Assembly (NCBI GenBank): GCA_023957775.1
Contig: JAMLGR010000007.1
Span: 62,001 to 126,000 of the forward strand
Origin: Fimbriimonadaceae bacterium
GTDB taxonomy: Bacteria; Armatimonadota; Fimbriimonadia; Fimbriimonadales; Fimbriimonadaceae
Length of the DNA stretch: 64,000 bases
Direction of reading: 5' to 3'
Shown here: in pieces, positions 45,561 through 53,911 of the stretch
Numbering within the stretch: the stretch's first letter is position 1
How the letters are laid out: each line of letters starts with the position of its first letter
Notes under the pieces: generated by a model
Database searches by the model: none
Seen by the model: the letters and a program-made list of their open reading frames with translations, nothing else
Told to the model about the DNA's origin: nothing
Program-made: the position numbers and the translations under genes

Positions 45561-46421
45561 ATGAACGAGGACTCCAACCACGTGGAAGAGTTTTTCCGTT
45601 ACTTCTCAGGGCTCCGCGACATGAGGGTGCTCGACTTTGTCGACATCTTCCTGGTCACGTATCTGTTCTACCGACTCGCACTTCTCATCCGCGGGTCCCG
45701 CGCGTGGCGCATCCTTGGCGGCGTGGTGACGTTCGTGGTGATGCTGTTCATCAGCGACAGGCTGCAACTGGTCGCCCTGAATTGGCTCCTCGACAAAGCG
45801 ACCCTGCTTGCGCCGGTCGCCCTGGTGATTCTGCTCCTGCCCGAGCTGAGGCAGGCGCTCGAGGGCTTCGGCAAGCTCGGCTTCTGGCCGCAGGCGCTGT
45901 CGGGTTCGGAAGGCCGGGTCGAGGCGCAAACGGTCGAGGAGCTCGTGGCGGCCGTCGTCGAGATGTCCTCGGCCCACACCGGCGCCCTGATCGTGATCGA
46001 GCGCGCGGCCAAGCTCGAGGAGGTCGTCCACAACGGGGTCCAGGTCGATGCCAAGGTCACCGCTCCGCTGCTGGGGTCCATCTTTTACGAAGGCAATCCC
46101 CTCCACGACGGCGCCGTCGTGATCCGGGGCGACAAGATCCTCGCGGCGGCGTGTCGACTCCCCCTCAGCGAAAGCCAGAAGCTCGACAACACGCTGCACA
46201 TGCGGCACCGCGCGGGCGTGGGGGTCACCGAAGCGCACGACTGCGTCGTCGTGATCGTGAGCGAGGAGCGGGGCACCATCCGCGTGGCCCACGACGGCCA
46301 GTTGAGGAAGATGGCCACCCACACGGATTTGCGCGAGTTCCTCAACGAGCATCTGCGGGGCACGCCCAACGAAACCAAGAACCCACTGCCGCGCCGCAAA
46401 GCCAAGGGGACGGCACCATGA
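45561..46421 (+). CDS. cdaA: Diadenylate cyclase CdaA
   Basis: Makes the second messenger cyclic di-AMP from two ATP. The 286-residue product has three N-terminal membrane helices (VDIFLVTYLFYRLALLI; ILGGVVTFVVMLFI; LLAPVALVILLLPEL) and a DAC domain with the catalytic LHDGAVVI and MRHRAGVGVTEAHD. Start uncertain: TAAAAT overlaps ATG 45561, so GTG 45582 after GAGG is possible. Coupled to cdaR by ATGA, the standard pairing, but glmM, the usual third gene, is missing here. Confidence 0.92.
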   Translation: MNEDSNHVEEFFRYFSGLRDMRVLDFVDIFLVTYLFYRLALLIRGSRAWRILGGVVTFVVMLFISDRLQLVALNWLLDKATLLAPVALVILLLPELRQALEGFGKLGFWPQALSGSEGRVEAQTVEELVAAVVEMSSAHTGALIVIERAAKLEEVVHNGVQVDAKVTAPLLGSIFYEGNPLHDGAVVIRGDKILAAACRLPLSESQKLDNTLHMRHRAGVGVTEAHDCVVVIVSEERGTIRVAHDGQLRKMATHTDLREFLNEHLRGTPNETKNPLPRRKAKGTAP

Positions 46422-47413
46422 GGGACCTTGCCCGACGGCTGCCCATCCTCCTCGTTTCCTTCCTGCTCGCGACCGGACTGTGGCTTTACGTGCGCGCGCA
46501 GAACGCTTTGGTGGTGCAGCAGACTTTCCCCATCAAACTGCAGGCGGCCAACCTCGATCCCAGCCTGATCGTCACACGGATGTCGGCGACGATCAACGTG
46601 GAGGTGGAGGGGAAGGACCAGGAGCTGCGCCAGATCGACGAACAGGTGCTGAGCCGGGCGAGCGCCCTTGTCGACTTTTCCAATGCGACGGCCGGACCCG
46701 GCACTTACCGGGTCACCATCACCCCTCCCCCCGGTTCGATGCTGACGTGGAGGCCGAAGGACGACGGCCAGGTTCTCGTCTATCTCGATCGCCGAATCCG
46801 AAGGTCCTTCGAGGTGAAGGTCGCCAAGCAGGGCCTGGCGCCGGACGGCCTCCAGGTCGGCGACGTGCTGCTCGACCCGTCGATGGTGATGCTGGACGGG
46901 CCCGAGTCCCAGATCAACGAGGTCGGCGAGGTGCGCGCCACGCTGGATGTCGCGAACGTGCGTCCCGGGGAGACCTACGAATCGAAAGTCGAGATTTTCG
47001 GCAAGGACCAGGGGCCGCTTCCCTTGGTGACCAGTGAGCCGAGCAGCGTCACCTTGAGGCCCGTGGTCGCCTCCGCGCCGCCGAACCGCAACGTCTTGAT
47101 CGAGCCCAACTGGTCGGGGCAGCTCCCCTTCGGCATCGACTTCGTGAGCTACTCGGTGACGCCTAACCAGGTTCAGGTGGAGGGCGATCGAGAGGTGCTC
47201 GTGGACATGCAAGCCCTCCGAACCGCACCGATCGATCTTTCGGCGATGAGCGAGACGAAGACGCTCACCGTGCCGCTCGTCGTGCCGAACGGGGCGCAGG
47301 TCATCGATACCCGCGGGGCCGTGGTCGCGCGGCCGACCGTGCGCGTGCGGGTCGAAGTCCGCCCCATCTTGCCGCCAGCCACGGGGAGCCCACCGCCTTC
47401 CGGACGTCCATGA
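46418..47413 (+). CDS. cdaR: YbbR-domain protein CdaR
   Basis: Membrane-anchored extracytoplasmic regulator of CdaA. The 331-residue product has one N-terminal helix (LPILLVSFLLATGLWLYV) followed by about three YbbR repeats (starting near VVQQTFPIKLQA; RSFEVKVAKQGLAPDGLQVGDVLLDPSMVMLDGPES; LPFGIDFVSYSVTPNQVQVEGDREVL) and a Pro-rich tail. ATGA overlaps on both sides make cdaA-cdaR-GNAT a coupled operon. Confidence 0.9.
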   Translation: MRDLARRLPILLVSFLLATGLWLYVRAQNALVVQQTFPIKLQAANLDPSLIVTRMSATINVEVEGKDQELRQIDEQVLSRASALVDFSNATAGPGTYRVTITPPPGSMLTWRPKDDGQVLVYLDRRIRRSFEVKVAKQGLAPDGLQVGDVLLDPSMVMLDGPESQINEVGEVRATLDVANVRPGETYESKVEIFGKDQGPLPLVTSEPSSVTLRPVVASAPPNRNVLIEPNWSGQLPFGIDFVSYSVTPNQVQVEGDREVLVDMQALRTAPIDLSAMSETKTLTVPLVVPNGAQVIDTRGAVVARPTVRVRVEVRPILPPATGSPPPSGRP

Positions 47414-48180
47414 TCGAGATCCGACCGATCGTTTCCGACGAGGCAAGGCCCTTTCTCGAGCTCCTGTGCGAGGTCTTCGAGCTCGATGCCTCCCGCGCGG
47501 AGGGAATCTTCTTCGGCGAGCCCTTCTTCGACTTGGACCGCAAATGGGCGCTGTTCGAGGCGGGTGTTCCGATCTCGATCCTCACGACGGTGCCGCTTCA
47601 ATTCGGATGGGGCCGAGCGTTCGGCATCGCCGGCGTCGCCACGCGGCCCGATCGCAGGGGAAAGGGCTATGCCGGCCAACTGCTCGACGCCGTGTTCGCG
47701 CGGTCCGAGCGCGAGGGAGAGGGTGCGGCCCTCCTGTTCGCCCGCCTACCCGAACTGTACGAGCGAGCCGGATTTCGCACCGTGGACGAGGTCGTTCGAT
47801 TGCCTGTGCCGCTTGGAACCGAAGCGGTGGATCCCGACGTGCTCACCTTCGAGGAAGTGGAGGCGCGCTACTCCGCGTGGGCCGAGCGCGACCCCGCACG
47901 CCTTCGTCGCGACGCGCGTCGCTGGCGGTATTGGCGCTGGACGCTTCGGATGTGCACGGCCCTTGCCGACGGGTATCTGTGCCTGGAGGGCAACACGCTG
48001 CGCGAGGCCGTCTTCGAGAACCCTCCCGACGTCTGGCCGTTTTCTGGCGGGGTCGAGTGGTTCGGGTTGCGTTCGATGGCCGAGGGCTTGGGCATCGAGG
48101 GGGAGGGCAAGCACGAATTGTTTCTGATGGCCCGCAACGTGCCCGTGCGCCCACAGATGTTCCTTACCGATCAGTTCTGA
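47410..48180 (+). CDS. GNAT family acetyltransferase (Eis-like N-terminus)
   Basis: A 256-residue protein with the acetyl-CoA-binding segment GIAGVATRPDRRGKGYAGQLLDAVF (R/Q-x-x-G-x-G/A motif) and LLFARLPELYERAGFR, as in GNAT enzymes that include Eis-type amino-terminal domains. The acceptor is unknown. It is the third gene of the cdaA operon through an ATGA overlap, in the slot where glmM is usual, so a link to cyclic di-AMP or envelope synthesis is possible but unproven. Confidence 0.82.
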   Translation: MIEIRPIVSDEARPFLELLCEVFELDASRAEGIFFGEPFFDLDRKWALFEAGVPISILTTVPLQFGWGRAFGIAGVATRPDRRGKGYAGQLLDAVFARSEREGEGAALLFARLPELYERAGFRTVDEVVRLPVPLGTEAVDPDVLTFEEVEARYSAWAERDPARLRRDARRWRYWRWTLRMCTALADGYLCLEGNTLREAVFENPPDVWPFSGGVEWFGLRSMAEGLGIEGEGKHELFLMARNVPVRPQMFLTDQF

Positions 48181-48274
48181 TTCGTTCGTGGGTGCCCGTA
48201 TTGGCACCGGGTTTTCCTCCTGTCCGCCGGCCGCGAGACACTCCTTGCCGACCATTGAAGCAGGAGTCTTGCGA

Positions 48275-49357
48275 ATGAAGTGCACCCGATGTGGATCGAA
48301 CCTGAACGCCGGCGCGCCGTTTTGCGTGCAGTGCGGCACCATGGCGGGCGGTCCCCGCACCGCGATGGGCCCTTCCGCGGCCATGGCGATGCCCGCCCCC
48401 TACGTGGGCGGTCCGGTCGGTGTGCGAACGGGACGCCGGGGAGGGGCCGTGGCGGCGATCTGGATCGTCGGCGCGCTCGCTCTGGTCTTCGCCGCGGGCG
48501 CGGGTCTTCAGTCGGCGGGGCTGCTGCAACCGCTGGGCAACGCCGGGCTGGGAGTGGCGCCCGCGAACCGGCCCGTTGCCCCCTCGATGACGCAGACGGG
48601 CGCATCGGGTGGCGATGCGCTGAGTGCCGCGGGCGCCGCGCTCCCAGACGGGCCGCTCCGTCTCGCGGCGGGCACGGACCCGAGCGATCTGCTCCAAACC
48701 GAGGGCGGAGGATCGGTGCCTCCGGTCTTCGAGGCACAAGGCGCTTCGGGGCCCCCGATGCTTCAAGCCCAGGGTTCGGGCGGCCCTCCCATGCTCTCGC
48801 AAGACCAGCCGGGCATGCCCGAGACGATCCGCAACTACCTGGAGCACGTGCGTCGATGCGAGAACCAGCGGATGCAGATGGCCGCCTCGCAGGTGGCGGA
48901 AGCGGTGGGCATGCTGACCGACCTCCAGAGCGGCGCAAACCTCCAAGGGCTGTTCGACGAAGACGGGCCGCAGGTCGAGAACACGCCCCCGCCGACGCGC
49001 CGGGTGACCGACCGCGCAGGCGCCATGCGCGGCACGTGGGAGTCGCTGGTGCGGACGTTCAACTCGGTGCAACCGCCCGCAGAGTGCGCCGCGATCCGTT
49101 CCTATTACGACCAGGTGATCCGCGAGACCGCGATCATGATCTCGGAGATCACCAACGCCGTGAACCAGGCGGCCAACGATCGCCAACGGGCGTTGCAGGC
49201 GCTCATGTCGCTGCAGGGCCGAAGCAGTTCGAGAATCGACCGCCCGGCGCGGGAGACCGACGCCCTGGTGCAGTCGCTGTGCGACAAATACCAGACGCGC
49301 AAGTGGTTCGACATCACCGCCGACGTCGGCGGCGGCCTCCTGAGCAAGGGCTTCTAG
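48275..49357 (+). CDS. Zinc-ribbon membrane protein, paralogue of 57209-58132
   Basis: The 360-residue product has an N-terminal zinc ribbon (CTRCGSNLNAGAPFCVQCG), one membrane helix (VAAIWIVGALALVFAAGAGL), a long low-complexity Gly/Ala/Pro/Gln linker and a helical C-terminal domain ending SLCDKYQTRKWFDITADVGGGLLSKGF. The paralogue 9 kb away shares the ribbon, helix, the FNSV-PPAEC-IR-YDQV-RET block and the same ending. This family seems uncharacterised. GCAGGAG lies 8 nt before the ATG. Downstream are the 39-bp tandem repeats. Confidence 0.78.
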   Translation: MKCTRCGSNLNAGAPFCVQCGTMAGGPRTAMGPSAAMAMPAPYVGGPVGVRTGRRGGAVAAIWIVGALALVFAAGAGLQSAGLLQPLGNAGLGVAPANRPVAPSMTQTGASGGDALSAAGAALPDGPLRLAAGTDPSDLLQTEGGGSVPPVFEAQGASGPPMLQAQGSGGPPMLSQDQPGMPETIRNYLEHVRRCENQRMQMAASQVAEAVGMLTDLQSGANLQGLFDEDGPQVENTPPPTRRVTDRAGAMRGTWESLVRTFNSVQPPAECAAIRSYYDQVIRETAIMISEITNAVNQAANDRQRALQALMSLQGRSSSRIDRPARETDALVQSLCDKYQTRKWFDITADVGGGLLSKGF

Positions 49358-49362
49358 TTCGT

Positions 49363-49480
49363 ATGGGAGTGCGCGCGCTTGCGCGACGCCCTGACTCCAG
49401 CATGGGAGTGCGCGCGCTTGCGCGACGCCCTGACTCCAGCATGGGAGTGCGCGCGCTTGCGCGACGCCCTGACTCCGCCG
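49363..49480. repeat. Three tandem 39-bp repeats (family A core)
   Basis: Three contiguous copies (49363-49401, 49402-49440, 49441-49479) beginning ATGGGAGTGCGCGCGCTTGC and ending in GACTCCAGC; the third diverges only at its end. The unit contains the imperfect palindrome GCGCGCTTGCGCG. It lies between the zinc-ribbon gene stop and the convergent metK stop. No unique spacers separate the copies, so it is not a CRISPR array. Confidence 0.95.
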
Positions 49481-49513
49481 AACTTGTTCGGCGCCCCGCG
49501 CCTTCCCAAACAG

Positions 49514-50644
49514 CTACTTCAGGGCTTCGGCGTCGGTCGTGCGCTCCCACGGGAACGATGGGTTGCCGAAGTGGCCGTTCCTTGCCGTGGGCTGGTAGAT
49601 CGGCCGCCTGAGGTCGAGGTGTTCGATGATCCCCTTGGGGGACATGTCGAACGTGTCCTTGACCTTGCACGCGATCGTCTCGTGCGAGACCTTCTCGGTG
49701 CCGAACGTGTCGATGTTCAGCGAAACCGGCTGCACGACGCCGATGGCGTACGCCAAACCGATCTGGACGCGGTCCGCCAATCCCGCGGCCACCACGCACT
49801 TGGCGATGTGGCGCGCCATGTACGCGGCGCTTCGGTCGACCTTCGTCGGATCCTTGCCGCTGAACGCGCCTCCCCCGTGGGGACACATGCCGCCATAGGT
49901 GTCGACGATGATCTTGCGTCCGGTCAAACCCGTGTCCGCCTGAGGCCCGCCGATCGTGAAGATTCCCGTGGGGTTGATGTGGAACGTGATCTCGCCCTGC
50001 ACGTAGTCGCGGTACTCGCCCAGCACCGGGTCGATGATGTGCTCCCGCACGATGTGGCACACCGCGTCGTGGGAGAGCGAGGGCGAGTGCTGCGCCGAAA
50101 CGACGACGGTTTCGATGTGCTTGGGCGCCGTGCCGTCGTACGCGACGGAGACCTGGCTCTTCACGTCGGGACGAAGCCCGAGCGACGGGTGTTTGCGCCG
50201 GACGCTCGCGGCGCGGCGGGTCAGGGCGTGGGCGATCGAGATGGGCAGCGGCATCATGTCCGGCGTCTCGTTGGTCGCCATGCCGAACATCATGCCTTGG
50301 TCGCCCGCGCCGCCCGTGTCGACGCCGACCGCGATGTCCGGCGACTGCTCTTGGATGGCGACCATTACCCCGCACGTGTCCCCGTCGAACCCGAGTTCGG
50401 TGTCCGTGTAGCCCACTTCGCGCACAGTGTTGCGGACGATCCTCGCGACGTCCACATACCCGTCCACGGTCACCTCGCCCGCGACGACGGCAAGTCCTCG
50501 CGTGAGGAGCGTCTCGATCGCGACCCGCGCGTTGGGGTCCTGGCGAAGGCAATCGTCCAGCAGCGCGTCCGATATCTGGTCCGCAAGCTTGTCCGGGTGC
50601 CCTTCGCTGACGCTCTCCGAGGTGAAAATGCTCAAGTCTTTCAT
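49514..50644 (-). CDS. metK: S-adenosylmethionine synthase
   Basis: Makes S-adenosylmethionine from methionine and ATP. The 376-residue product has FTSESVSEGHPDKLADQISDA, GAGDQGMMFG (ATP-binding signature 1) and GGGAFSGKDPTKVDRSAAY (signature 2). The start at 50644 gives the standard MKDLSIFTSESV; longer in-frame starts run into the repeat region. No SAM riboswitch is evident upstream, where the family B hairpins lie. Confidence 0.96.
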   Translation of the reverse strand: MKDLSIFTSESVSEGHPDKLADQISDALLDDCLRQDPNARVAIETLLTRGLAVVAGEVTVDGYVDVARIVRNTVREVGYTDTELGFDGDTCGVMVAIQEQSPDIAVGVDTGGAGDQGMMFGMATNETPDMMPLPISIAHALTRRAASVRRKHPSLGLRPDVKSQVSVAYDGTAPKHIETVVVSAQHSPSLSHDAVCHIVREHIIDPVLGEYRDYVQGEITFHINPTGIFTIGGPQADTGLTGRKIIVDTYGGMCPHGGGAFSGKDPTKVDRSAAYMARHIAKCVVAAGLADRVQIGLAYAIGVVQPVSLNIDTFGTEKVSHETIACKVKDTFDMSPKGIIEHLDLRRPIYQPTARNGHFGNPSFPWERTTDAEALK

Positions 50645-50710
50645 GCTTCCAGTCGGCAAGGGTACCTTGAATGCGGCCTCCCTTGGGGGCGCGGCGGAGA
50701 ACACCTCTAG

Positions 50711-50792
50711 AGGTGCCACGCCCGCTCGCCGGCGTGCCGGGGCTCTCCGGTTGTGACAGTGATGGCACGCCCGTCCAGCGGGCATGGCACCT
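50711..50792. repeat. Family B hairpin elements as a long inverted pair
   Basis: Two units in inverted orientation, beginning AGGTGCCACGCCCGCT and ending AGCGGGCATGGCACCT. Each is itself a hairpin, and together they can pair as a larger inverted repeat of roughly 80 bp. They fill the gap between the arsC stop and the metK start; similar units at 44324-44396 are in direct orientation. Confidence 0.88.
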
Positions 50793-50803
50793 ACGGGGCG
50801 CCA

Positions 50804-51220
50804 TCAAAGCGCGTCTGAATCGGCGCACTCCCGCAGGAGGTTTGCCACCCGCTTGCGGATGGCGTCTCGAATCGGGCGCACGGTCTCCAGGTCCAAGCCC
50901 TTCGGGTCGTCGAGGCCCCAATCCTCCGTGACGAGGAACTTGGCCGGGCACGCCTCGGCATCGACGCCGCATCCCATGCTCACCACCCGGTCGGCGCGAT
51001 CGACCATCTCTTGGGTGAGCTGCTTCGGGAAGTGGCCGGTGAGCGGCACTCCGACTTCGGCCATCGCCTCGGCCACAACGGGGTTGATCTCACCTCCCCC
51101 CATCGTGCCTGCCGATTCTGCGCGTGCGTCGACTCCGCGCTCCTTGGCCGCGTGGTTGAAGAACGCTTCGGCCATCTGCGAACGGCCTGCGTTGTGGACA
51201 CAAACAAAAAGGACCTTCAA
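50804..51220 (-). CDS. arsC: Arsenate reductase (LMW phosphatase/thioredoxin type)
   Basis: Reduces arsenate to arsenite using a Cys relay. The 138-residue product has the phosphatase loop CVHNAGRSQMAEAFFNH (CX5R), a second Cys in SMGCGVDAEACPAKF (the relay cysteines) and the DPKGLDLETVRPIRDAIRKRV tail with the catalytic Asp of LMW phosphatases. TTG start overlapping the vWA stop (TTGA). It ends a six-gene coupled operon of unrelated functions, 11 kb from arsRDA, so its expression is tied to that operon unless an internal promoter exists. Confidence 0.9.
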   Translation of the reverse strand: MKVLFVCVHNAGRSQMAEAFFNHAAKERGVDARAESAGTMGGGEINPVVAEAMAEVGVPLTGHFPKQLTQEMVDRADRVVSMGCGVDAEACPAKFLVTEDWGLDDPKGLDLETVRPIRDAIRKRVANLLRECADSDAL

Positions 51221-52608
51221 CTGTGTTTGCCTTGGTCGAGGTGGAGCATCGTGCCGATCAGCGTCTTCTCGGCCGTTCCCTGATCGCCGCTTTGGATCGC
51301 CCGCAACGCTTGGGTGACCTCTTGCGCTTCGGCGGTGCGGCCCTCCTGCAGCAGTAGGGCCTGGGTCTTCTGGAGCTCCGCGACCGCGGCCTGCGGACTG
51401 AGCTGCTGCGTCTTGAGTCCCATGATCGTCTTCTCGACCGCCCGGGAGGCCAACAGCACGTCGGCGGCCTGCCGGACGCGGGGGTCCTGCGGGGCCGAGA
51501 AGCGCGCCGTGTCGGAGGTGAACTCGAGCACGAAATCGAGATCCACGACCTCGTTCTTGCCCGTGACCATGTCGTCGTACGTCAGCCGCCCCGAAGCCAC
51601 GCGGTAGTGCCCGAGCGGGTGGTTTTGAAACTCAAGGTCGATTACCTGCTGAAGGTGCGCGCCCCTTTCGAGATCGGCGAGCTCGATCGTCAGCTCGCGG
51701 TCCCCGGGGGCACCCATCTGGGCGTGCGCGCCCCGCAGCGTGACCCATCGCGCCAGCTTCAACTCGAGCTTGAGGTTGCGCGCGACGGCCGTCATCATCT
51801 TGTCCAGCTCCGTTCGGAAGACCTCCGGGATCAGCTCCGGGCTCTGGATGTAGTAGTAGTTCCCGCCCGCCTTCTTCGCCATGCTGGCCAGCAGCTCTTC
51901 GTTGTAGTCGGGCCCGAAGCCGAGGAACGTGATCGTCACGCCGCGCGCCTTGATGTCGCCCGCCGCCGACACAAGCGCGTGGAAATCCTTCACGCCCGTC
52001 GTGGGATCGCCGTCCGAGAACACAACCAGGCGCGTGCTGCGGCCGGGCTCTCCCACCTGGGCGACCTGCGCCGCGCCCAGCATGATCCCGCCGTGCAGGT
52101 CGGTGGTGTTGCCGGCCATCAGGCGTTGAATGCCGTCCTTGATGGGTTGCTTGTTCGTCACCCGCTGCGGCGGCATCAGCACGTCCACCACCTCTTCGAA
52201 GGTCACGATGCTGAGGATATCGTTCGGCGAGAGCAGGTCCACCACGTGGCAGCACGCCTGCTTCACGTACTCTAGCGGCGGCCCCTCCATGGAGCCCGAG
52301 CGGTCGATGACGAGACACAGGTTCAAAGCGGTGCGCGAGCCGCCTCCCATGCCGGGCATGGCCTCTCCGGCCCCGTGGAACTCGAGCAGGAACTGTTCGC
52401 GTGCAGGCCCGTTCGCCATCGATGCGGTGCGGCCGGGAACGACTTCGGCGGTCAGTCCGCGCAGCGAGCCCATCGCGGCGGTTCGGTTCGGATCGCTCAT
52501 CGCACCCATCGCCTGGGTGCGCATCGGATCGTCCCCCGGCCCCGGGGTCATCTGGGTCTTGTTGGGATCGATGCGCTGTGTCTGGTCCATGGGTTTGTCC
52601 TGCGTCAT
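51217..52608 (-). CDS. von Willebrand factor A domain protein with Thr-rich N-terminal tail
   Basis: The 463-residue cytosolic-looking protein has a disordered N-terminus with three related motifs: DPNKTQMTPG, DPMRTQAMGAM and DPNRTAAMGSL (residues about 14-50). A VIT-like region precedes a vWA domain with the MIDAS DRSGSM and TTDLHGGI, then a C-terminal beta/helical region. Phospho-Thr in such a tail could bind the FHA domains encoded by the two upstream genes, an inference from motif and operon. No kinase is visible here. Coupled by ATGA upstream and TTGA downstream. Confidence 0.87.
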   Translation of the reverse strand: MTQDKPMDQTQRIDPNKTQMTPGPGDDPMRTQAMGAMSDPNRTAAMGSLRGLTAEVVPGRTASMANGPAREQFLLEFHGAGEAMPGMGGGSRTALNLCLVIDRSGSMEGPPLEYVKQACCHVVDLLSPNDILSIVTFEEVVDVLMPPQRVTNKQPIKDGIQRLMAGNTTDLHGGIMLGAAQVAQVGEPGRSTRLVVFSDGDPTTGVKDFHALVSAAGDIKARGVTITFLGFGPDYNEELLASMAKKAGGNYYYIQSPELIPEVFRTELDKMMTAVARNLKLELKLARWVTLRGAHAQMGAPGDRELTIELADLERGAHLQQVIDLEFQNHPLGHYRVASGRLTYDDMVTGKNEVVDLDFVLEFTSDTARFSAPQDPRVRQAADVLLASRAVEKTIMGLKTQQLSPQAAVAELQKTQALLLQEGRTAEAQEVTQALRAIQSGDQGTAEKTLIGTMLHLDQGKHS

Positions 52609-53909
52609 TCGACGCGGAAGGCGGTCACTCCTATCTTGACGATGTCACCGGGGCGGATCGTTGTGCTCTGCACGCGCTGATCGTTCACGAACGTGCCGTT
52701 GGTGCTGTTCAAATCCGTCACCACGAGCCCACCGGAGGCGGGCGCGAAGGTCGCGTGGCGGCGCGACGCCGACCCGTCGAATCCCAGGGTGATGCCGGGC
52801 GCCTCGCGGCCGACTTCCACGAGGCCGCGCACGTCGAACCGCTGGCCGGTGAGCGGGCCCGAGACCGCCACCAAGCCGGGGGCGGCGGCCGCGGCGGGAG
52901 GTTGGGGCGCGATCGGCGCGGGCGAGGAGGGGGTGCCCGGGTAAGGCTGGCCGCGGTACACCTCCGCCACCTTTTGCGGGATCGAACCCAGCTTCATCAG
53001 GAACTCGAGATGGTGGTTGCCGATCCGAATCTGGGCCTGGTGCGACAGGATCGCCTCCTGGATGGGCTGCCCGTTGAGGAACGTGCCAGCGGGAGAACCT
53101 CCGTCGACCAGCACGTAGTTCGTTCCCCGCTTCATGATGCAGGCGTGCATCGGGGCGACGGTCATGTCGCCGAACAACGGGACCTGCGCGGTCTCGCTGC
53201 GGCCGAGGAAGACTTGCGGCGAATCCACGACCCACTCCTTCCCCTCGTTGCGCCCGAGCCGCAGCCGCACCCACGCCTGCCTCGAGATGCGCTCCACGAT
53301 GCCGATGAACAGCCCGATGCCCGCCCCCACGGTGAGCGCCATGACGGCGCGCGAGGCGATGCCCACCTCGCCGGTCACCTGGCCGCGCACCGCGAGGATC
53401 GAGGCGCTGAGCATGCTCCCGATCAGGTCGAACACCGCGCCGCTGAGCGCGCCGCCCAAGGCCCCGCCGATCGCGCCCTGCAGGGCGCGCCGCCAGTTGA
53501 GGCTGCTCGCGCCGATCGCCGCTCCCAGGCACGCGGCCATCGGCGTGATGCCGGCGATGCGGGCGACGATCTCGGTGACGGAGAGCCCCATCTCAGGAAC
53601 GGCGCCGCTTCCACCAAGGATCGCGTCGCGGATCGAACCCCCGATCCCGTAGCCGAGCATCCCGCCCACCGCGCCGAGAATCCCACCCACCAGCGCCCCG
53701 CGCAATAAGTGCACGCGGCTGCCTTGGAGCCAGCCGTTGAGGCCGCCCACGGCCAACCCGATCGCCGCGCTGAGAGTGAGGATGAGCCGAACCTCGAACG
53801 CGCTCCACGCCGTGCCGACCCCGAGCGCGGGGGCGGTCGGTTCGATCAAAGCCCAAGCCGCGATGCCGGCCAGACCTCCGACGAAGGCGCGAAGCAGCAG
53901 AATCCCCAT
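52605..53909 (-). CDS. Membrane protein with two FHA domains
   Basis: A 434-residue protein: about residues 1-220 are Gly/Ala-rich hydrophobic segments with glycine-zipper character. Then FHA domain 1 (QVFLGRSETAQVPLFGDMTVAPMHACI, DGGSPAGTFLNGQ) and, after a Pro/Ala linker, FHA domain 2 (VEVGREAPGITLGFDGSASRRHATF, LNSTNGTFVND). FHA domains bind phosphothreonine. Domain 1 lacks the Ser-Arg-His stretch (reads APMHACI), so domain 2 is the likelier active one. Operon with another FHA protein and the vWA protein. Confidence 0.88.
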   Translation of the reverse strand: MGILLLRAFVGGLAGIAAWALIEPTAPALGVGTAWSAFEVRLILTLSAAIGLAVGGLNGWLQGSRVHLLRGALVGGILGAVGGMLGYGIGGSIRDAILGGSGAVPEMGLSVTEIVARIAGITPMAACLGAAIGASSLNWRRALQGAIGGALGGALSGAVFDLIGSMLSASILAVRGQVTGEVGIASRAVMALTVGAGIGLFIGIVERISRQAWVRLRLGRNEGKEWVVDSPQVFLGRSETAQVPLFGDMTVAPMHACIMKRGTNYVLVDGGSPAGTFLNGQPIQEAILSHQAQIRIGNHHLEFLMKLGSIPQKVAEVYRGQPYPGTPSSPAPIAPQPPAAAAAPGLVAVSGPLTGQRFDVRGLVEVGREAPGITLGFDGSASRRHATFAPASGGLVVTDLNSTNGTFVNDQRVQSTTIRPGDIVKIGVTAFRVE

Positions 53910-53911
53910 AG

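Noticed and set aside
49363-49480. The three 39-bp repeats as a CRISPR array.
   Set aside because: Copies are contiguous with no unique spacers, no cas genes are nearby, and the unit recurs elsewhere as a dispersed element.
49363-49480. The repeats encoding repeated MGVRALARRPDSS peptides as a gene.
   Set aside because: The frame that reads them is antisense or out of frame to real genes on both sides; no ribosome site. The peptide is real only in arsD.
50645-50803. A SAM riboswitch before metK.
   Set aside because: The region is filled by the family B hairpins; I see no SAM-I or SAM-II core.
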